Assembly (NCBI GenBank): GCA_040882565.1
Contig: JBBEAZ010000030.1
Coordinates: 20,839 to 84,838, forward strand
DNA length: 64,000 nt
Direction: 5' to 3'
Source: CF-162 sp040882565
GTDB taxonomy: Bacteria; Chloroflexota; Dehalococcoidia; SM23-28-2; RBG-16-64-32
The notes beneath the pieces are model-generated. The model searched no databases. It was given only the letters and a program-made list of their open reading frames with translations, and was not told the origin of the DNA. Made by a program: the position numbers and the translations under genes. The first letter of the stretch is position 1; each line of letters begins with the position of its first letter. Shown in pieces: positions 31,737 through 40,250 of this stretch.

Positions 31737-32200
31737 CAGGCCACTCCCTGCTTCGCTTCGCGCACGACGATTACCTGGCAAGGCGCGTGATCGATCACGT
31801 ATTTTGCCTTTCGCCCCAGCTCAAACTCCCCGAGCGCCATTTCGTAGTCGACTCCCATCACAATTGCGCTCACGCCGCGCTCGACGGCTTCGTCGACGAT
31901 GGCGTGAGCAGCGTCGCGTGCCTGAAGGATCTCTCCTTCGACCTTCGCATCAACAGCATCCGCGATCTCTTCCGCTTGCACGAGAACTGATTCCGCCTTC
32001 TGCGCATCGGCGTCCAACTCCGCGTCGAGGGCCATCGTGCGAGCTACTTCGATCACGTAGACAGCGTAGACCTTGCCCTTGTTGCGCTTGGCGAGCCCGC
32101 AGGCGAGGGCCAGCGCATCGTAGCCGGGAGGGGCGCCGTCCACCGGCACCAGTATGTCTTGGACGCGCTGAGAAGGAAACTGCAAAGGCGAACCGCTCAA
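31736..32200 (-). CDS. Universal stress protein (UspA family)
   Basis: A 154-aa single Usp domain: RVQDILVPVDGAPPGYDALALA at the start, IVDEAVERGVSAIVMG and the C-terminal strand CQVIVVREA. The ATP-binding signature G-x2-G-x9-GS/T is weak (MGVDYEMALGEFELGRKAKY), so nucleotide binding is uncertain. TTG 32200 is the likely start; TATAAT on the minus strand (32221-32216) lies close upstream. It heads the Usp-TrkA-TrkA(-pheA) cluster, which suggests control of K+ uptake; Usp proteins bind ATP, AMP or c-di-AMP elsewhere. Confidence 0.8.
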   Translation of the reverse strand: MSGSPLQFPSQRVQDILVPVDGAPPGYDALALACGLAKRNKGKVYAVYVIEVARTMALDAELDADAQKAESVLVQAEEIADAVDAKVEGEILQARDAAHAIVDEAVERGVSAIVMGVDYEMALGEFELGRKAKYVIDHAPCQVIVVREAKQGVA

Positions 32201-32250
32201 TGATTAACGCAACGAATTATAAGGACGCAGCAGAGGCTCAAGCAACGCCG

Positions 32251-33786
32251 TCAGTGTCTGAAGGCGCGTGTACCGGTAAACACCATGGCGACGCCGTACT
32301 CGTCGCAGACCTCGATCGCCTCGTCGTCTCGCGCTCCTCCGCCCGGCTGAATGATCGCGGAGACGCCGGCACGGCAGGCGTCTTCGACAGCATCGCCGCG
32401 GGCAAACGGGAAGAACGCATCGGAAGCCATCACGCTGCCTTGGATGCGTTCGCCGGCGTTCTCGATTGCGCGCCGCGTGGGCCAGAGACGGTTCGGCTGG
32501 CCACCGCCGATGCCAATGGTTGCGTGGTCTTTGGCGATGACGACGGCGTTCGACTTCACGTGCTTGACGCAAGTCCAGGCGAAGCGGAGTTCGTCTGCCT
32601 CGGCGTTGGTTGGCGGTCGCTTCGTGACGGATCGCAACTCGAGATCGGAGCCGCGGGCGCGGTCTGGCTCGTGGGCGAGCATCCCACCGAGTAGCATGCG
32701 GTATTCGATATCGGGATAGGCGCGGTCCGCGGACGCCATCTGGAGGATGCGCAGGTCCTGGCGCTTGCGCAGGCGTTCGAGCGCGTGGCCCTCGTAATCA
32801 GGTGCCGCGATGATGTCGTAGCGTTTGCCCTTCATCGCTTCGGTCATGTCCCAGGTGACAGGCCGATTGACGGCGATGATGCCACCAAAGGGAGAGATTG
32901 GGTCGGAATCGTAGGCGCGCTGGTAGGCGACGGCCATGTCTTTGTGCGAAGCGATGCCACAGGGTGTGCCGTGCTTGACGATGACAACCGCCGGCTCGTC
33001 GAAGTCGATCGCGCAGCGCCAGGCGGCATCCGCGTCGAAGTAGTTCAGGTACGACATCTCGAGGCCGTGCAGTTGCTCGGCGCCTACGACGCCTTTGGGA
33101 GCGCCCGGCGATGGGTCGCGGTAGACGGCGCCGCGCTGGTGGGGGTTTTCGCCGTAGCGCGTGTCGGCGACTTTGTCGAGGCCGATCGTGAGTTCGCGAG
33201 GGAATAGCTGGTCGCTATCGCGAAGATACCGGGCGATCATCGTGTCATAGGCAGCGACGTGCTGGAAGGCCTTAGCCGCGAGGCGCTTGCGGTAATCCAG
33301 CGGGAGTTGCTCCGTCGCCAGGTGTTCGAGCGCGTCGCTATAGTCGTCCGGGTCGACCAGCACTAGAACCGAGGGGTGGTTCTTGGCCGCGGCGCGGATC
33401 ATCGTTGGCCCGCCGATGTCGATGTTCTCGAGCGCGTCCGCGATCGTTACGCCGGGCTTGGCGATGGTCTCGCGAAAGGGATAGAGGTTGGCGCAGACGA
33501 TATCGATGGGCGCGATGCCGTGCTCTGCGAGCTGGGCCATGTGGGCCGGCAAGTCGCGTCGGGCCAGGATGCCGGCGTGGACTGCCGGGTGCAGCGTCTT
33601 CACGCGGCCGTCGAGCACTTCGGGGAAGCCGGTCAGTGCCGACACCGGCTGAACGGCGACGCCCACCTCAGAGAGGTGATTGCGCGTGCCGCCTGTGGAG
33701 TAGATTTCGTAGCCCATTTCGACGAGGCGCTGTGCGAATTCGGTAAGGCCGGTTTTGTCGTGTGGAGCGAGGATCGCGACGGGCAT
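32251..33786 (-). CDS. purH: Bifunctional AICAR transformylase/IMP cyclohydrolase
   Basis: A 511-aa enzyme for the last two steps of IMP synthesis. The N-terminal MGS-like cyclohydrolase domain has YEIYSTGGTRNHLSE and VKTLHPAVHAGILAR; the C-terminal transformylase has NPHQRGAVY, KHGTPCGIA, and IGIGGGQPNRL with ASDAFFPF. ATG 33786. It is the last gene of the purine operon at 32-38.6 kb, three bases after the stop of the 152-aa gene. Confidence 0.95.
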   Translation of the reverse strand: MPVAILAPHDKTGLTEFAQRLVEMGYEIYSTGGTRNHLSEVGVAVQPVSALTGFPEVLDGRVKTLHPAVHAGILARRDLPAHMAQLAEHGIAPIDIVCANLYPFRETIAKPGVTIADALENIDIGGPTMIRAAAKNHPSVLVLVDPDDYSDALEHLATEQLPLDYRKRLAAKAFQHVAAYDTMIARYLRDSDQLFPRELTIGLDKVADTRYGENPHQRGAVYRDPSPGAPKGVVGAEQLHGLEMSYLNYFDADAAWRCAIDFDEPAVVIVKHGTPCGIASHKDMAVAYQRAYDSDPISPFGGIIAVNRPVTWDMTEAMKGKRYDIIAAPDYEGHALERLRKRQDLRILQMASADRAYPDIEYRMLLGGMLAHEPDRARGSDLELRSVTKRPPTNAEADELRFAWTCVKHVKSNAVVIAKDHATIGIGGGQPNRLWPTRRAIENAGERIQGSVMASDAFFPFARGDAVEDACRAGVSAIIQPGGGARDDEAIEVCDEYGVAMVFTGTRAFRH

Positions 33787-33789
33787 TTG

Positions 33790-34248
33790 TTAGCCCTGGA
33801 TATCGCCCTTAGCGGCCTCGTCGTACTCTTCGAACTCGGCCTCTTCCCAGACCTCGGAGAACTCGGCGGCGATCTCTTCGTCGACCTCGCCCGTGCCGTC
33901 GCAGAGGGGACAGGTGACCGCGCCGGCGGTACCCTCCGTCATGCCCTGGTATTCCATGAGGCTGCCTTCTTCTACCCAGACGTACGTGCGGTCCGGGTCG
34001 TAGTCGAGGCCGGGGATGGGATGGCCCTTGCCGTCTTCCTCGACGATCAGAACCTCATCCATCGCGCCGGCGTGGTCGCGGAAGAAGGCGTCGAGAGCCT
34101 GCGAGGCGCCGGGCGCTTCGACAGTCTCCTCCCATTCGGTCTCGCTGAAGACCTCTCCCCTGGAGCCGATTGCTGCACGCGGGTCGAGCCTCACGTTGTC
34201 GGAGTCTTTGGGTTTGCGTTCGAGATAGAAGACGCGGAACGTGGGCAT
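33790..34248 (-). CDS. Uncharacterised acidic protein with DnaJ-like CxxCxGxG element
   Basis: A 152-aa acidic protein. The only recognisable element is a single CPLCDGTGEVDEE (CxxCxGxG) near residue 112, half of a zinc-binding unit; pairing between two subunits would complete a Zn site. The N-terminal MPTFRVFYLERKPKDSDN looks like a small alpha/beta domain. It is inside the purine operon between the aspartyl-protease-like gene and purH, with 3-base gaps. The function is unknown. Confidence 0.65.
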   Translation of the reverse strand: MPTFRVFYLERKPKDSDNVRLDPRAAIGSRGEVFSETEWEETVEAPGASQALDAFFRDHAGAMDEVLIVEEDGKGHPIPGLDYDPDRTYVWVEEGSLMEYQGMTEGTAGAVTCPLCDGTGEVDEEIAAEFSEVWEEAEFEEYDEAAKGDIQG

Positions 34249-34251
34249 GGG

Positions 34252-34611
34252 CTAGAGGAGCAGCAGCTCGGCATCGATCAAGGTTTGCGAACCGGGATCG
34301 ACGGCGAATCCCATGCCTTCGAGTGTAGTGACGCCTATCAGGACGCCGGGATACGCGTCGCTAACGAGGACGAAGGACACGAGGTCCTTGCCCTGTATCT
34401 GAATCCACGCATACGAGTGGTCCAGTGATTGTGGACCGGTGGCCGTGCGCACCCTGGTCTGACCAACAATGTCCAGCTGGAGCTGTTCCGCCAGGGCTCT
34501 GGGAACCGTAGTCCAGGTTGCTCCCGTGTCGACGAGCGCTTCCTTCACGTCAATCGCTTCGTCGCGCCGGGCAGGGTTGGCAAGCTTCAGATCGACTCTC
34601 ACGTGCCCCAT
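34252..34611 (-). CDS. Retropepsin-like aspartyl protease-fold protein
   Basis: A 119-aa protein with the A2/retropepsin-like pattern: ALVDTGATWTTVPRALAEQL (DTGA catalytic loop), hydrophobic-Gly VLIGVTTLEGMGFAVDP in the second half. Such single-domain proteins act as dimers; many bacterial members have no known target. ATG 34611 overlaps the end of purM by 13 bases; an in-frame start at 34650 is also possible. It is embedded in the purine operon. Confidence 0.75.
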   Translation of the reverse strand: MGHVRVDLKLANPARRDEAIDVKEALVDTGATWTTVPRALAEQLQLDIVGQTRVRTATGPQSLDHSYAWIQIQGKDLVSFVLVSDAYPGVLIGVTTLEGMGFAVDPGSQTLIDAELLLL

Positions 34612-35660
34612 TCTACCCCTTGACCGCTCACGACCTCGCCGATCACCCATGACTCCGCCAACTGGCGGGCGACGTCTGTTGCATCCTCAGGGGGAACGGC
34701 GACGATGATGCCAACGCCCATGTTGAATGCGCGGAACATCTCGGGCTCTTCGATGGCTCCTGTCTCCTGGATAAGGCGGAAGAGCGCCGGGACGTGCCAG
34801 GAGCTACGGTCCAACCTGGCTCCTAGGCCCTTTGGGAGGATGCGCGGGAGGTTGCCGGGGATGCCGCCGCCGGTGATGTGCGCGATGCCTCGCAGCTTGG
34901 CCAGCACCGGCCGCAGGGCGGCGAGGTAGAGCCGGTGCGGCACGAGTAAAGCATCGCCGAGGGTGCCCTCGAGGCCGGGGTAGTTGCGATTGAGAGAGGC
35001 GCGTTCCGCAGCAAGATCGCCGCCCATGCCGACGTTGAAGAGGCGGCGTACCAGCGAGTAACCGTTGGTGTGCAGGCCGTTCGAGGGCAGAGCGAGCAGT
35101 ACGTCCCCTTCACGGATGGCTGAGCCGTCGATGATCACGTCGCGCTCGACGATACCGACGACGAAGCCGACGAGGTCGAAGTCTCCGTCGGCGTAAGTGC
35201 CGGGCATGTCGGCCGTCTCGCCGCCAAGAAGCGCGGCGCCCGCATCGCGGCAGGCTTCGACGCAGCCGCGGACGAGATCCGCCTTGGCGTCGTCCGTGAG
35301 GCCGCAATTGCCGATGTAGTCGAGGAAGAATAGTGGCTCAGCGCCGGTCGTCAGGACGTCGTTCACGCAGTGATTGACGAGGTCGTGCCCGACGCTGTCG
35401 TAGCGGCCGAGAACGACCGCGATCTTGACCTTGGTGCCGACGCTGTCGGTGCTGGCGACCAGCACCGGGTCCTTGTAGTGGCCAAGCTTGAAGAGCCCGG
35501 CGAAGGGGCCGATGTCCGCAAGAACCTCGGGCCGCCGTGCCGACTTGGCGAGATCAGCGAAGCGGTTGATAAGGGCTTCGGCTGCGTCGATATCGACGCC
35601 GGCTTTAGCGTATGCACCTTGCCCGTCCGGGCCACGAAGGTCTGGCTTGCGGCTCGTCAC
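34599..35660 (-). CDS. purM: Phosphoribosylformylglycinamidine cyclo-ligase (AIR synthetase)
   Basis: A 353-aa enzyme closing the imidazole ring in purine synthesis with ATP. Motifs are YAKAGVDIDAAEAL, LVASTDSVGTKVKIA, GHDLVNHCVNDVLTTGAEPL, LLGGETADMPG and ITGGGIPGNLPRILP. GTG 35660 overlaps the stop of the FAD oxidase gene by four bases (GTGA). Complete length for the family. Confidence 0.95.
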   Translation of the reverse strand: MTSRKPDLRGPDGQGAYAKAGVDIDAAEALINRFADLAKSARRPEVLADIGPFAGLFKLGHYKDPVLVASTDSVGTKVKIAVVLGRYDSVGHDLVNHCVNDVLTTGAEPLFFLDYIGNCGLTDDAKADLVRGCVEACRDAGAALLGGETADMPGTYADGDFDLVGFVVGIVERDVIIDGSAIREGDVLLALPSNGLHTNGYSLVRRLFNVGMGGDLAAERASLNRNYPGLEGTLGDALLVPHRLYLAALRPVLAKLRGIAHITGGGIPGNLPRILPKGLGARLDRSSWHVPALFRLIQETGAIEEPEMFRAFNMGVGIIVAVPPEDATDVARQLAESWVIGEVVSGQGVEWGT

Positions 35661-37072
35661 ACGGTCGGTTTGATGTTCTGGTTCAGGCGGAAGAAGTTCG
35701 TCGGGTCGTACTTGTTCTTGAGAGCGACCATGCGATCGTATTTCGGACCGAAGCTGTCGCGCACGCGCTCTTCGTCTTCGTCCGCCAGGTAGTTCAGGTA
35801 CGTGCCCTTCTGCGCGAATGGCTCACCGACGGCGGTGAGGTCTCGTACCCATTGGATCTGCTCCTCGTCCTGCGCCGGGTCCGTCCAGGTGCCGAGCGCG
35901 TGCAGCGCCCACTTGGCTTTGCGCCAGCCCATCGCCGAGGCTTCCTCGTCGACGCGGTGCACCTGGCCGCCGAGCGGCTGGATCAGGACCGTGGTGAGTG
36001 GCGACACCGGCGGTACCTCGGCCGCGTCCACAATCGCGTCGATGAGCTCGTCCGGCAGTTCCGGGTACATGTCTGCTTTCCAGTACTGCCGCCGTCCGGG
36101 CGGGTTGCCTTCCGTGAGCAGGTCCTGCAACGCAACGTACGGCATCGGCTGGCACATGTTGAGGACGGGGTTCAGGTCCAGCAGCGGCTTGATCGCCTCC
36201 GGCCCCTTCTCCGGCTCTCCCGTGTAGCAGACGATGATGCCCAGGACGAACATGCCGCGTACTGGCGGCGGGATCGGTTCCATGTCCGGTGCCGTGATGA
36301 GGGCCACTCCGCCACCCAGGTTGTCGTCGGCGGTCTCGATGAAGTCTCGGTAGGCGCGGATGACCTGCTTGGCCATGAAACGCGGAAATCCGAGCATGCC
36401 GCCGTAGACGATCGGGCCGATCTTGTGCAGCTTGTACTTGAACTTGGTGACGATGCCGAAGTTGCCGCCACCGCCGCGGAGGCCCCAGAAGAGCTCCGTG
36501 TTCTCGCTCTCGCTGGCCTGCACGACGCTTCCGTCGGCTGTAACGATTTCGACGCCGAGGAGGTTGTCGACCGTGTAACCGAGCTTCCGCTCGAGCCAGC
36601 CGGAGCCGCTGCCGAGCGTGAGGCCGGCAATGCCAGTGGTGGGGTTACGGCCACCGGTGACGGCGAGGCCGTGCTCCTGTGTGGCCGCGTCAAACTCACC
36701 CCAGCGCACGCCACCACCGGCGACGACGGTCTGTGCAGCCGCGTCAATTTCGATCGAGTTCAGGAGCCCCAGATCGATCATCAGGCCACCTTCGCACACG
36801 GAGTGACCGGACGCCGCGTGGCCACCACCCTTTACGGAGACGAGCAGCCCGTGCTCGCGCGCAAAGACCACCGCGCGCTGCACGTCGGCGGTGTCTGCCG
36901 GGCGGGCAATCAGCCCGGGGCGGCGGTCGATCATGCCGTTGAAGATCGACCGGCACGCGTCATACTGAGCGTCGCCGGACTCCAGGACCTCGCCGCGGAA
37001 GCTCTCGCGGAACGACTTGACGTCTGATTCGGGGACGGAATTACCAGAGGTATTGGTCAGTGTTTGTACCAA
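35657..37072 (-). CDS. FAD-linked oxidase (BBE-like), flavoprotein
   Basis: A 471-aa PCMH-type flavoprotein. The FAD-binding domain (about 30-220) has SVKGGGHAASGHSV, where the His is positioned for covalent FAD linkage, and GIAGLTLGSGSGWLERKLG; no Cys stands where bicovalent members have one. The C-terminal BBE segment is GTYLNYLADEDEERVRDSFG with YDPTNFFRLNQNI. Relatives oxidise sugars, alkaloids or phenolic alcohols with O2. It lies between purF and purM with a four-base overlap to purM, an odd place for such an enzyme. The substrate is unknown. Confidence 0.85.
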   Translation of the reverse strand: MVQTLTNTSGNSVPESDVKSFRESFRGEVLESGDAQYDACRSIFNGMIDRRPGLIARPADTADVQRAVVFAREHGLLVSVKGGGHAASGHSVCEGGLMIDLGLLNSIEIDAAAQTVVAGGGVRWGEFDAATQEHGLAVTGGRNPTTGIAGLTLGSGSGWLERKLGYTVDNLLGVEIVTADGSVVQASESENTELFWGLRGGGGNFGIVTKFKYKLHKIGPIVYGGMLGFPRFMAKQVIRAYRDFIETADDNLGGGVALITAPDMEPIPPPVRGMFVLGIIVCYTGEPEKGPEAIKPLLDLNPVLNMCQPMPYVALQDLLTEGNPPGRRQYWKADMYPELPDELIDAIVDAAEVPPVSPLTTVLIQPLGGQVHRVDEEASAMGWRKAKWALHALGTWTDPAQDEEQIQWVRDLTAVGEPFAQKGTYLNYLADEDEERVRDSFGPKYDRMVALKNKYDPTNFFRLNQNIKPTV

Positions 37073-37132
37073 GGGGACGGTCCTCCTTCTAAGCTGGGCG
37101 AACCATATTTTACGCGGTCGCTGAAGCAGCGA

Positions 37133-38605
37133 CTAGCGGGGACGGTCGCTAATGTTTTCCGAGGTTGGAGCAGCTGTTACCGGCACGCGCTTGCCGCCCC
37201 TGCCGGGCCGTTCGAAGACCAGCTTGTCCATCTGCAGTTGGACCGGCATCGGGTACTCACCGGTGAAGCAGGCCGTGCAGAAGGAGTCCTTGGGCTGCTC
37301 GACCGCGCGCATCAGCCCATCGAGCGAGAGGTACGCGAGCGAGTCGGCGCCGATGTGCTGGCGGATGCCCTCGACTTCCTGGCTAGAGGCTATCAACTCC
37401 CACTGCGTCGCCATGTCGATCCCGAAGTGGCAGGGGTGCATGATCGGCGGCGCGCAGATGCGCATGTGCACTTCCGTGGCGCCGGCCTTGCGCAGCATCT
37501 CGACGACCTTCGGCGTCGTCGTGCCACGGACAATCGAGTCATCGACAACGACGAGACGCTTGCCGGTGATGACCTGCTGTAGGGGATTGAACTTCAAGTA
37601 GACGCCCTGGTCGCGGAGGCGCTGGTCGGGCTTGATGAAGGTGCGACCGACGTAGCGGTTCTTGACGAGGCCTTCGGCGTACTCGATGCCGGACTCGTTG
37701 GCGTAACCGATGGCCGCCGCCGTAGCGGAGTCAGGTACGCCGATCACAAGGTCTGCGTCGACCGGGGCTTCGCGGGACAGCTCGCGGCCCATGTTCGCGC
37801 GTAGCGGGTGCAACAGCTTGCCGCGGATCACGCTGTCGGGCCGGGCGAAGTAGATGTACTCGAAGACGCAGAGAGCGTCCTTCCGCCGCTCCAGCGCCTG
37901 AGTCGCGTGCAGACCATCCGCGTCAACGACGACCACCTCGCCAGGGTCAACTTCGCGTACGAACTGGGCGCCGAGGTGGTCGAGAGCGCAGGTCTCGGAG
38001 GCGATGACCCACCCGCCGCCGTTGATGCGGCCGATGCTCAACGGGCGGACGCCGTACGGGTCGCGCATGGCGATTACAGAGTCCGGTGTGAGCGCTATGA
38101 AGCAGTAGGCACCGGACATCACCTTCATGGTGGCGCCGGCGCGCTCGAGCCAGTTGTCGCCGGGGGCCGACGCGAGCAGACGTGCCGCGACTTCACTGTC
38201 TGTGGAAGTGGCGAATGAAGTGCCGTCGTCCTCCATGTCGTCGCGGAGGACGTCGGCGTTGATCAGGTTGCCGTTGTGAGCAAGGGCGAGCGGGCCGTTG
38301 CTGCCCTCGACGTAGACGGGTTGTGCATTCTCCTGGCGGCTGGAACCGGTGGTGGAGTAGCGAGTGTGCCCGATGGCGACGTGGCCGGGCAGATGGCCAA
38401 GATCGTGCTCCTCGAAGACTTGCGAGACGAGGCCCATGCCGGTGCGAATGTGGAGGGTCTTGCCATCGCCGGTCGCGATGCCGGCGCTTTCCTGGCCGCG
38501 GTGCTGGAGGGCGAAAATCCCGTAGAAGGTGAGGCGGGCTACTTCTTCACCGGGCGCGTAAACTCCGAAGACGCCGCACTTGTCCTTCCAGGAGTTGCTA
38601 TGCAT
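37133..38605 (-). CDS. purF: Amidophosphoribosyltransferase
   Basis: A ~490-aa glutamine PRPP amidotransferase, first committed step of purine synthesis. The mature N-terminal nucleophile Cys follows a short propeptide (DKCGVFGVYAPGEE). Other motifs are QHRGQESAGI, HTRYSTTG, the PRPP loop VVVDDSIVRGTT, and Cys ligands (ICAPP, FCTACFTGEYP) for an Fe-S cluster as in the Bacillus enzyme. ATG 38605 or GTG 38611 may start. First gene of the purF-oxidase-purM-protease-unknown-purH operon. Confidence 0.95.
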   Translation of the reverse strand: MHSNSWKDKCGVFGVYAPGEEVARLTFYGIFALQHRGQESAGIATGDGKTLHIRTGMGLVSQVFEEHDLGHLPGHVAIGHTRYSTTGSSRQENAQPVYVEGSNGPLALAHNGNLINADVLRDDMEDDGTSFATSTDSEVAARLLASAPGDNWLERAGATMKVMSGAYCFIALTPDSVIAMRDPYGVRPLSIGRINGGGWVIASETCALDHLGAQFVREVDPGEVVVVDADGLHATQALERRKDALCVFEYIYFARPDSVIRGKLLHPLRANMGRELSREAPVDADLVIGVPDSATAAAIGYANESGIEYAEGLVKNRYVGRTFIKPDQRLRDQGVYLKFNPLQQVITGKRLVVVDDSIVRGTTTPKVVEMLRKAGATEVHMRICAPPIMHPCHFGIDMATQWELIASSQEVEGIRQHIGADSLAYLSLDGLMRAVEQPKDSFCTACFTGEYPMPVQLQMDKLVFERPGRGGKRVPVTAAPTSENISDRPR

Positions 38606-38687
38606 GCACACGACCCGACAAACGGGTGACAGGGGCGCCTGACGTTGGGTCCTTCACGGCAAACATAAGCTGCCAGATGGCACCGCA

Positions 38688-38693
38688 ATTGTA
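38688..38693 (-). promoter_or_regulatory. -10 box for the purine operon
   Basis: Minus-strand TACAAT (38693-38688), 83 bases before purF; a TTTGTC about 18 bases upstream could be the -35. No purine riboswitch core was seen in the leader. Confidence 0.35.
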
Positions 38694-38724
38694 GCATCGC
38701 GGTTACGTTGGGACAAACTCAGCA

Positions 38725-38829
38725 TCAGGCGCTGCGGGGCGTTCGTCCGGCAACAAACGAAGCGATCATCGAGAGTAATCCTCCGGCGATGGCGGTGGGA
38801 ATAGCGATGATCATCAAGAACCAGCTCAT
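38725..38829 (-). CDS. 34-residue single-pass membrane peptide
   Basis: A very short frame from ATG 38829 to TGA 38725: MSWFLMIIAIPTAIAGGLLS, then MIASFVAGRTPRSA. It is one hydrophobic helix with a basic tail. Its ATG overlaps the TGA of the upstream 99-aa membrane gene (ATGA), a typical coupling arrangement that supports it being real. No family is known to me. Confidence 0.45.
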   Translation of the reverse strand: MSWFLMIIAIPTAIAGGLLSMIASFVAGRTPRSA

Positions 38830-39125
38830 AAGGAAAATTCCGCCAGTAGTGCTCGGGCAGAAGCCATCACAATCGGGCCCCTCGTATCGAGGTCACCGGA
38901 CGCGGCCTCGTACGCGATCATCGGCACCGCGATCACGCCTACGGTGGCTAGTGCGTCGGTGAACAGCGCGACAAAGGGTGGGTGCCTTAGGGCGACGACG
39001 AGAGCAATGGCGATCGCGACAGGTACAAGCAGGAACCCGCCCCACCAACCGGTTTCGAACAACGCGTAGAGCACGACGGCAATTGTGACTGCGGGGAGGA
39101 GAATACGAGCGACGCTCACCCACAT
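38826..39125 (-). CDS. Small uncharacterised membrane protein
   Basis: A 99-aa protein with about three hydrophobic segments (ARILLPAVTIAVVLYALF; GGFLLVPVAIAIALVVAL; LFTDALATVGVIAVPMIAYE) and a C-terminal amphipathic tail. It starts four bases after the CoA-binding protein stop and ends overlapping the 34-aa peptide. No known domain. Confidence 0.6.
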   Translation of the reverse strand: MWVSVARILLPAVTIAVVLYALFETGWWGGFLLVPVAIAIALVVALRHPPFVALFTDALATVGVIAVPMIAYEAASGDLDTRGPIVMASARALLAEFSL

Positions 39126-39129
39126 GCCA

Positions 39130-39534
39130 CTATTGTAGCGTCGCCTGTAAGCGGCGGTGCCAGGTGCGGATGCACTCGTCCATGACGACTTCGAGGCCGG
39201 CGGCGCGTGCGTTCGCCGCCGCTTCCTTGTTGATGATGCCCTGTTGCATCCAGACGGCCTTCGCGCCGGCTGCGATAGCGTCGGCGACGACCGCCCCGAC
39301 GTATTCGGGACGACGGAAGATGTCCACGATTTCGACTTGCTCCGGGATCGAAACGATGTCGGAGTATGCCTTCTCACCGAGGACCTGCGTCTCGTTTGGG
39401 TTTACGGGGATGATGCGATACCCGGCGTCCTGCATGTACTTGGCGACGCTGTAAGCAGGGAGGGCGTCGTTGTTGGATAGGCCGACGACGGCAATCGTTT
39501 TGTACTTGCAGAGGATGTCGGCTTCTGCGCTCAC
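39130..39534 (-). CDS. CoA-binding domain protein
   Basis: A 134-aa protein of the CoA_binding_2 (YccU-like) family: Rossmann start YKTIAVVGLSNNDALPAYSV, GYRIIPVNPNETQVLGEKAY, VDIFRRPEYVG and VWMQQGIINKEAAANARAAG, with the conserved Cys of MDECI. GTG 39534 overlaps the preceding stop (GTGA). The family binds CoA or a related nucleotide; the physiological role is unsettled. Confidence 0.85.
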   Translation of the reverse strand: MSAEADILCKYKTIAVVGLSNNDALPAYSVAKYMQDAGYRIIPVNPNETQVLGEKAYSDIVSIPEQVEIVDIFRRPEYVGAVVADAIAAGAKAVWMQQGIINKEAAANARAAGLEVVMDECIRTWHRRLQATLQ

Positions 39535-40169
39535 GTCGTTTGCTCGGCTACTTCCGGCGCTGTTTCTGCGTCCAGCTCCGTCTCGGCGGTGATCACGACA
39601 CTGCTGGCGGTCATCGCCGCGATCGCCTCGGCGGCGTCGAAGGCTCGGTCCCAGCCTTCGTCGACGAGGCCAGTGGAGTTGCCGGCGACGACCTGGGCAA
39701 TCGGCAGCCGCTTGCCGTTTTCCTTGACGAGGATGATGTCCCAGGCGCGGAAGTCGAGTGGCGGGCGCGGGCCGGCTGTGACCTCGCCGAGGTCGAAGTC
39801 GGCGATCTCGATGTGGGCGATCTTCCAGAAGGGGACGAGCTCCATCGTGCCGATGCCGAGGCCGAGCACGCCTTGCTGAAAGCGCACCGATTGCTTGGCT
39901 TTCTCGACGACGACCGCTGCTCCGATGACCGAGTAGATGAGACCCATTCCGGCAAATGGGGCCAGCAAGAGTCCGGGGATCAACAGCAAGGCGAGCGCCG
40001 TGACCGACAGACTGTCCGCGAAAAGGACGACGCAGGCGAAGAGGCCGAGGGCGATCAACAGAGCGCCCAACGGGAACATGACTGCCCCGCGTTCCGGACG
40101 CAGGTCGATCCGCTCGTGGCGGACGACGAGTACGCGGCGGTCGAGGGGGATGCGCTTGACGTCGCTCAT
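39531..40169 (-). CDS. Uncharacterised membrane protein, PH-like
   Basis: A 212-aa protein. Two membrane helices (about 32-52 and 55-85, MFPLGALLIALGLFACVVLF and ALALLLIPGLLLAPFAGMGL) are followed by a beta-rich domain (VVVEKAKQSVRFQQGVLGLG; IAHIEIADFDLG) that resembles bacterial PH-type domains, and an acidic Ala/Glu tail. It is first in the operon with the CoA-binding protein and two small membrane proteins and is divergent from Trm112. Confidence 0.55.
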   Translation of the reverse strand: MSDVKRIPLDRRVLVVRHERIDLRPERGAVMFPLGALLIALGLFACVVLFADSLSVTALALLLIPGLLLAPFAGMGLIYSVIGAAVVVEKAKQSVRFQQGVLGLGIGTMELVPFWKIAHIEIADFDLGEVTAGPRPPLDFRAWDIILVKENGKRLPIAQVVAGNSTGLVDEGWDRAFDAAEAIAAMTASSVVITAETELDAETAPEVAEQTT

Positions 40170-40209
40170 GCCACTTCAATTGTATCGAGCGGCTGCGCCG
40201 GTCGCCCGT

Positions 40210-40238
40210 TTGACTGCCTACCGGGGCAGACTTAGAAT
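40210..40238 (+). promoter_or_regulatory. Promoter of the Trm112-like gene, probably nearly leaderless
   Basis: TTGACT (40210-40215), a 17-bp spacer and TAGAAT (40233-40238); the ATG at 40251 starts only 12 bases later, without a Shine-Dalgarno sequence. Confidence 0.55.
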
Positions 40239-40250
40239 CGAACGCGAGCT

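Noticed and set aside
35612..37027. A 471-codon plus-strand frame opposite the FAD oxidase gene
   Set aside because: Antisense shadow of a conserved flavoprotein, with no homology and no ribosome-binding site.
34599..38611. Purine (guanine) riboswitch upstream of purF
   Set aside because: The 110-base leader lacks the conserved three-way junction core; only a possible -10 box is visible.
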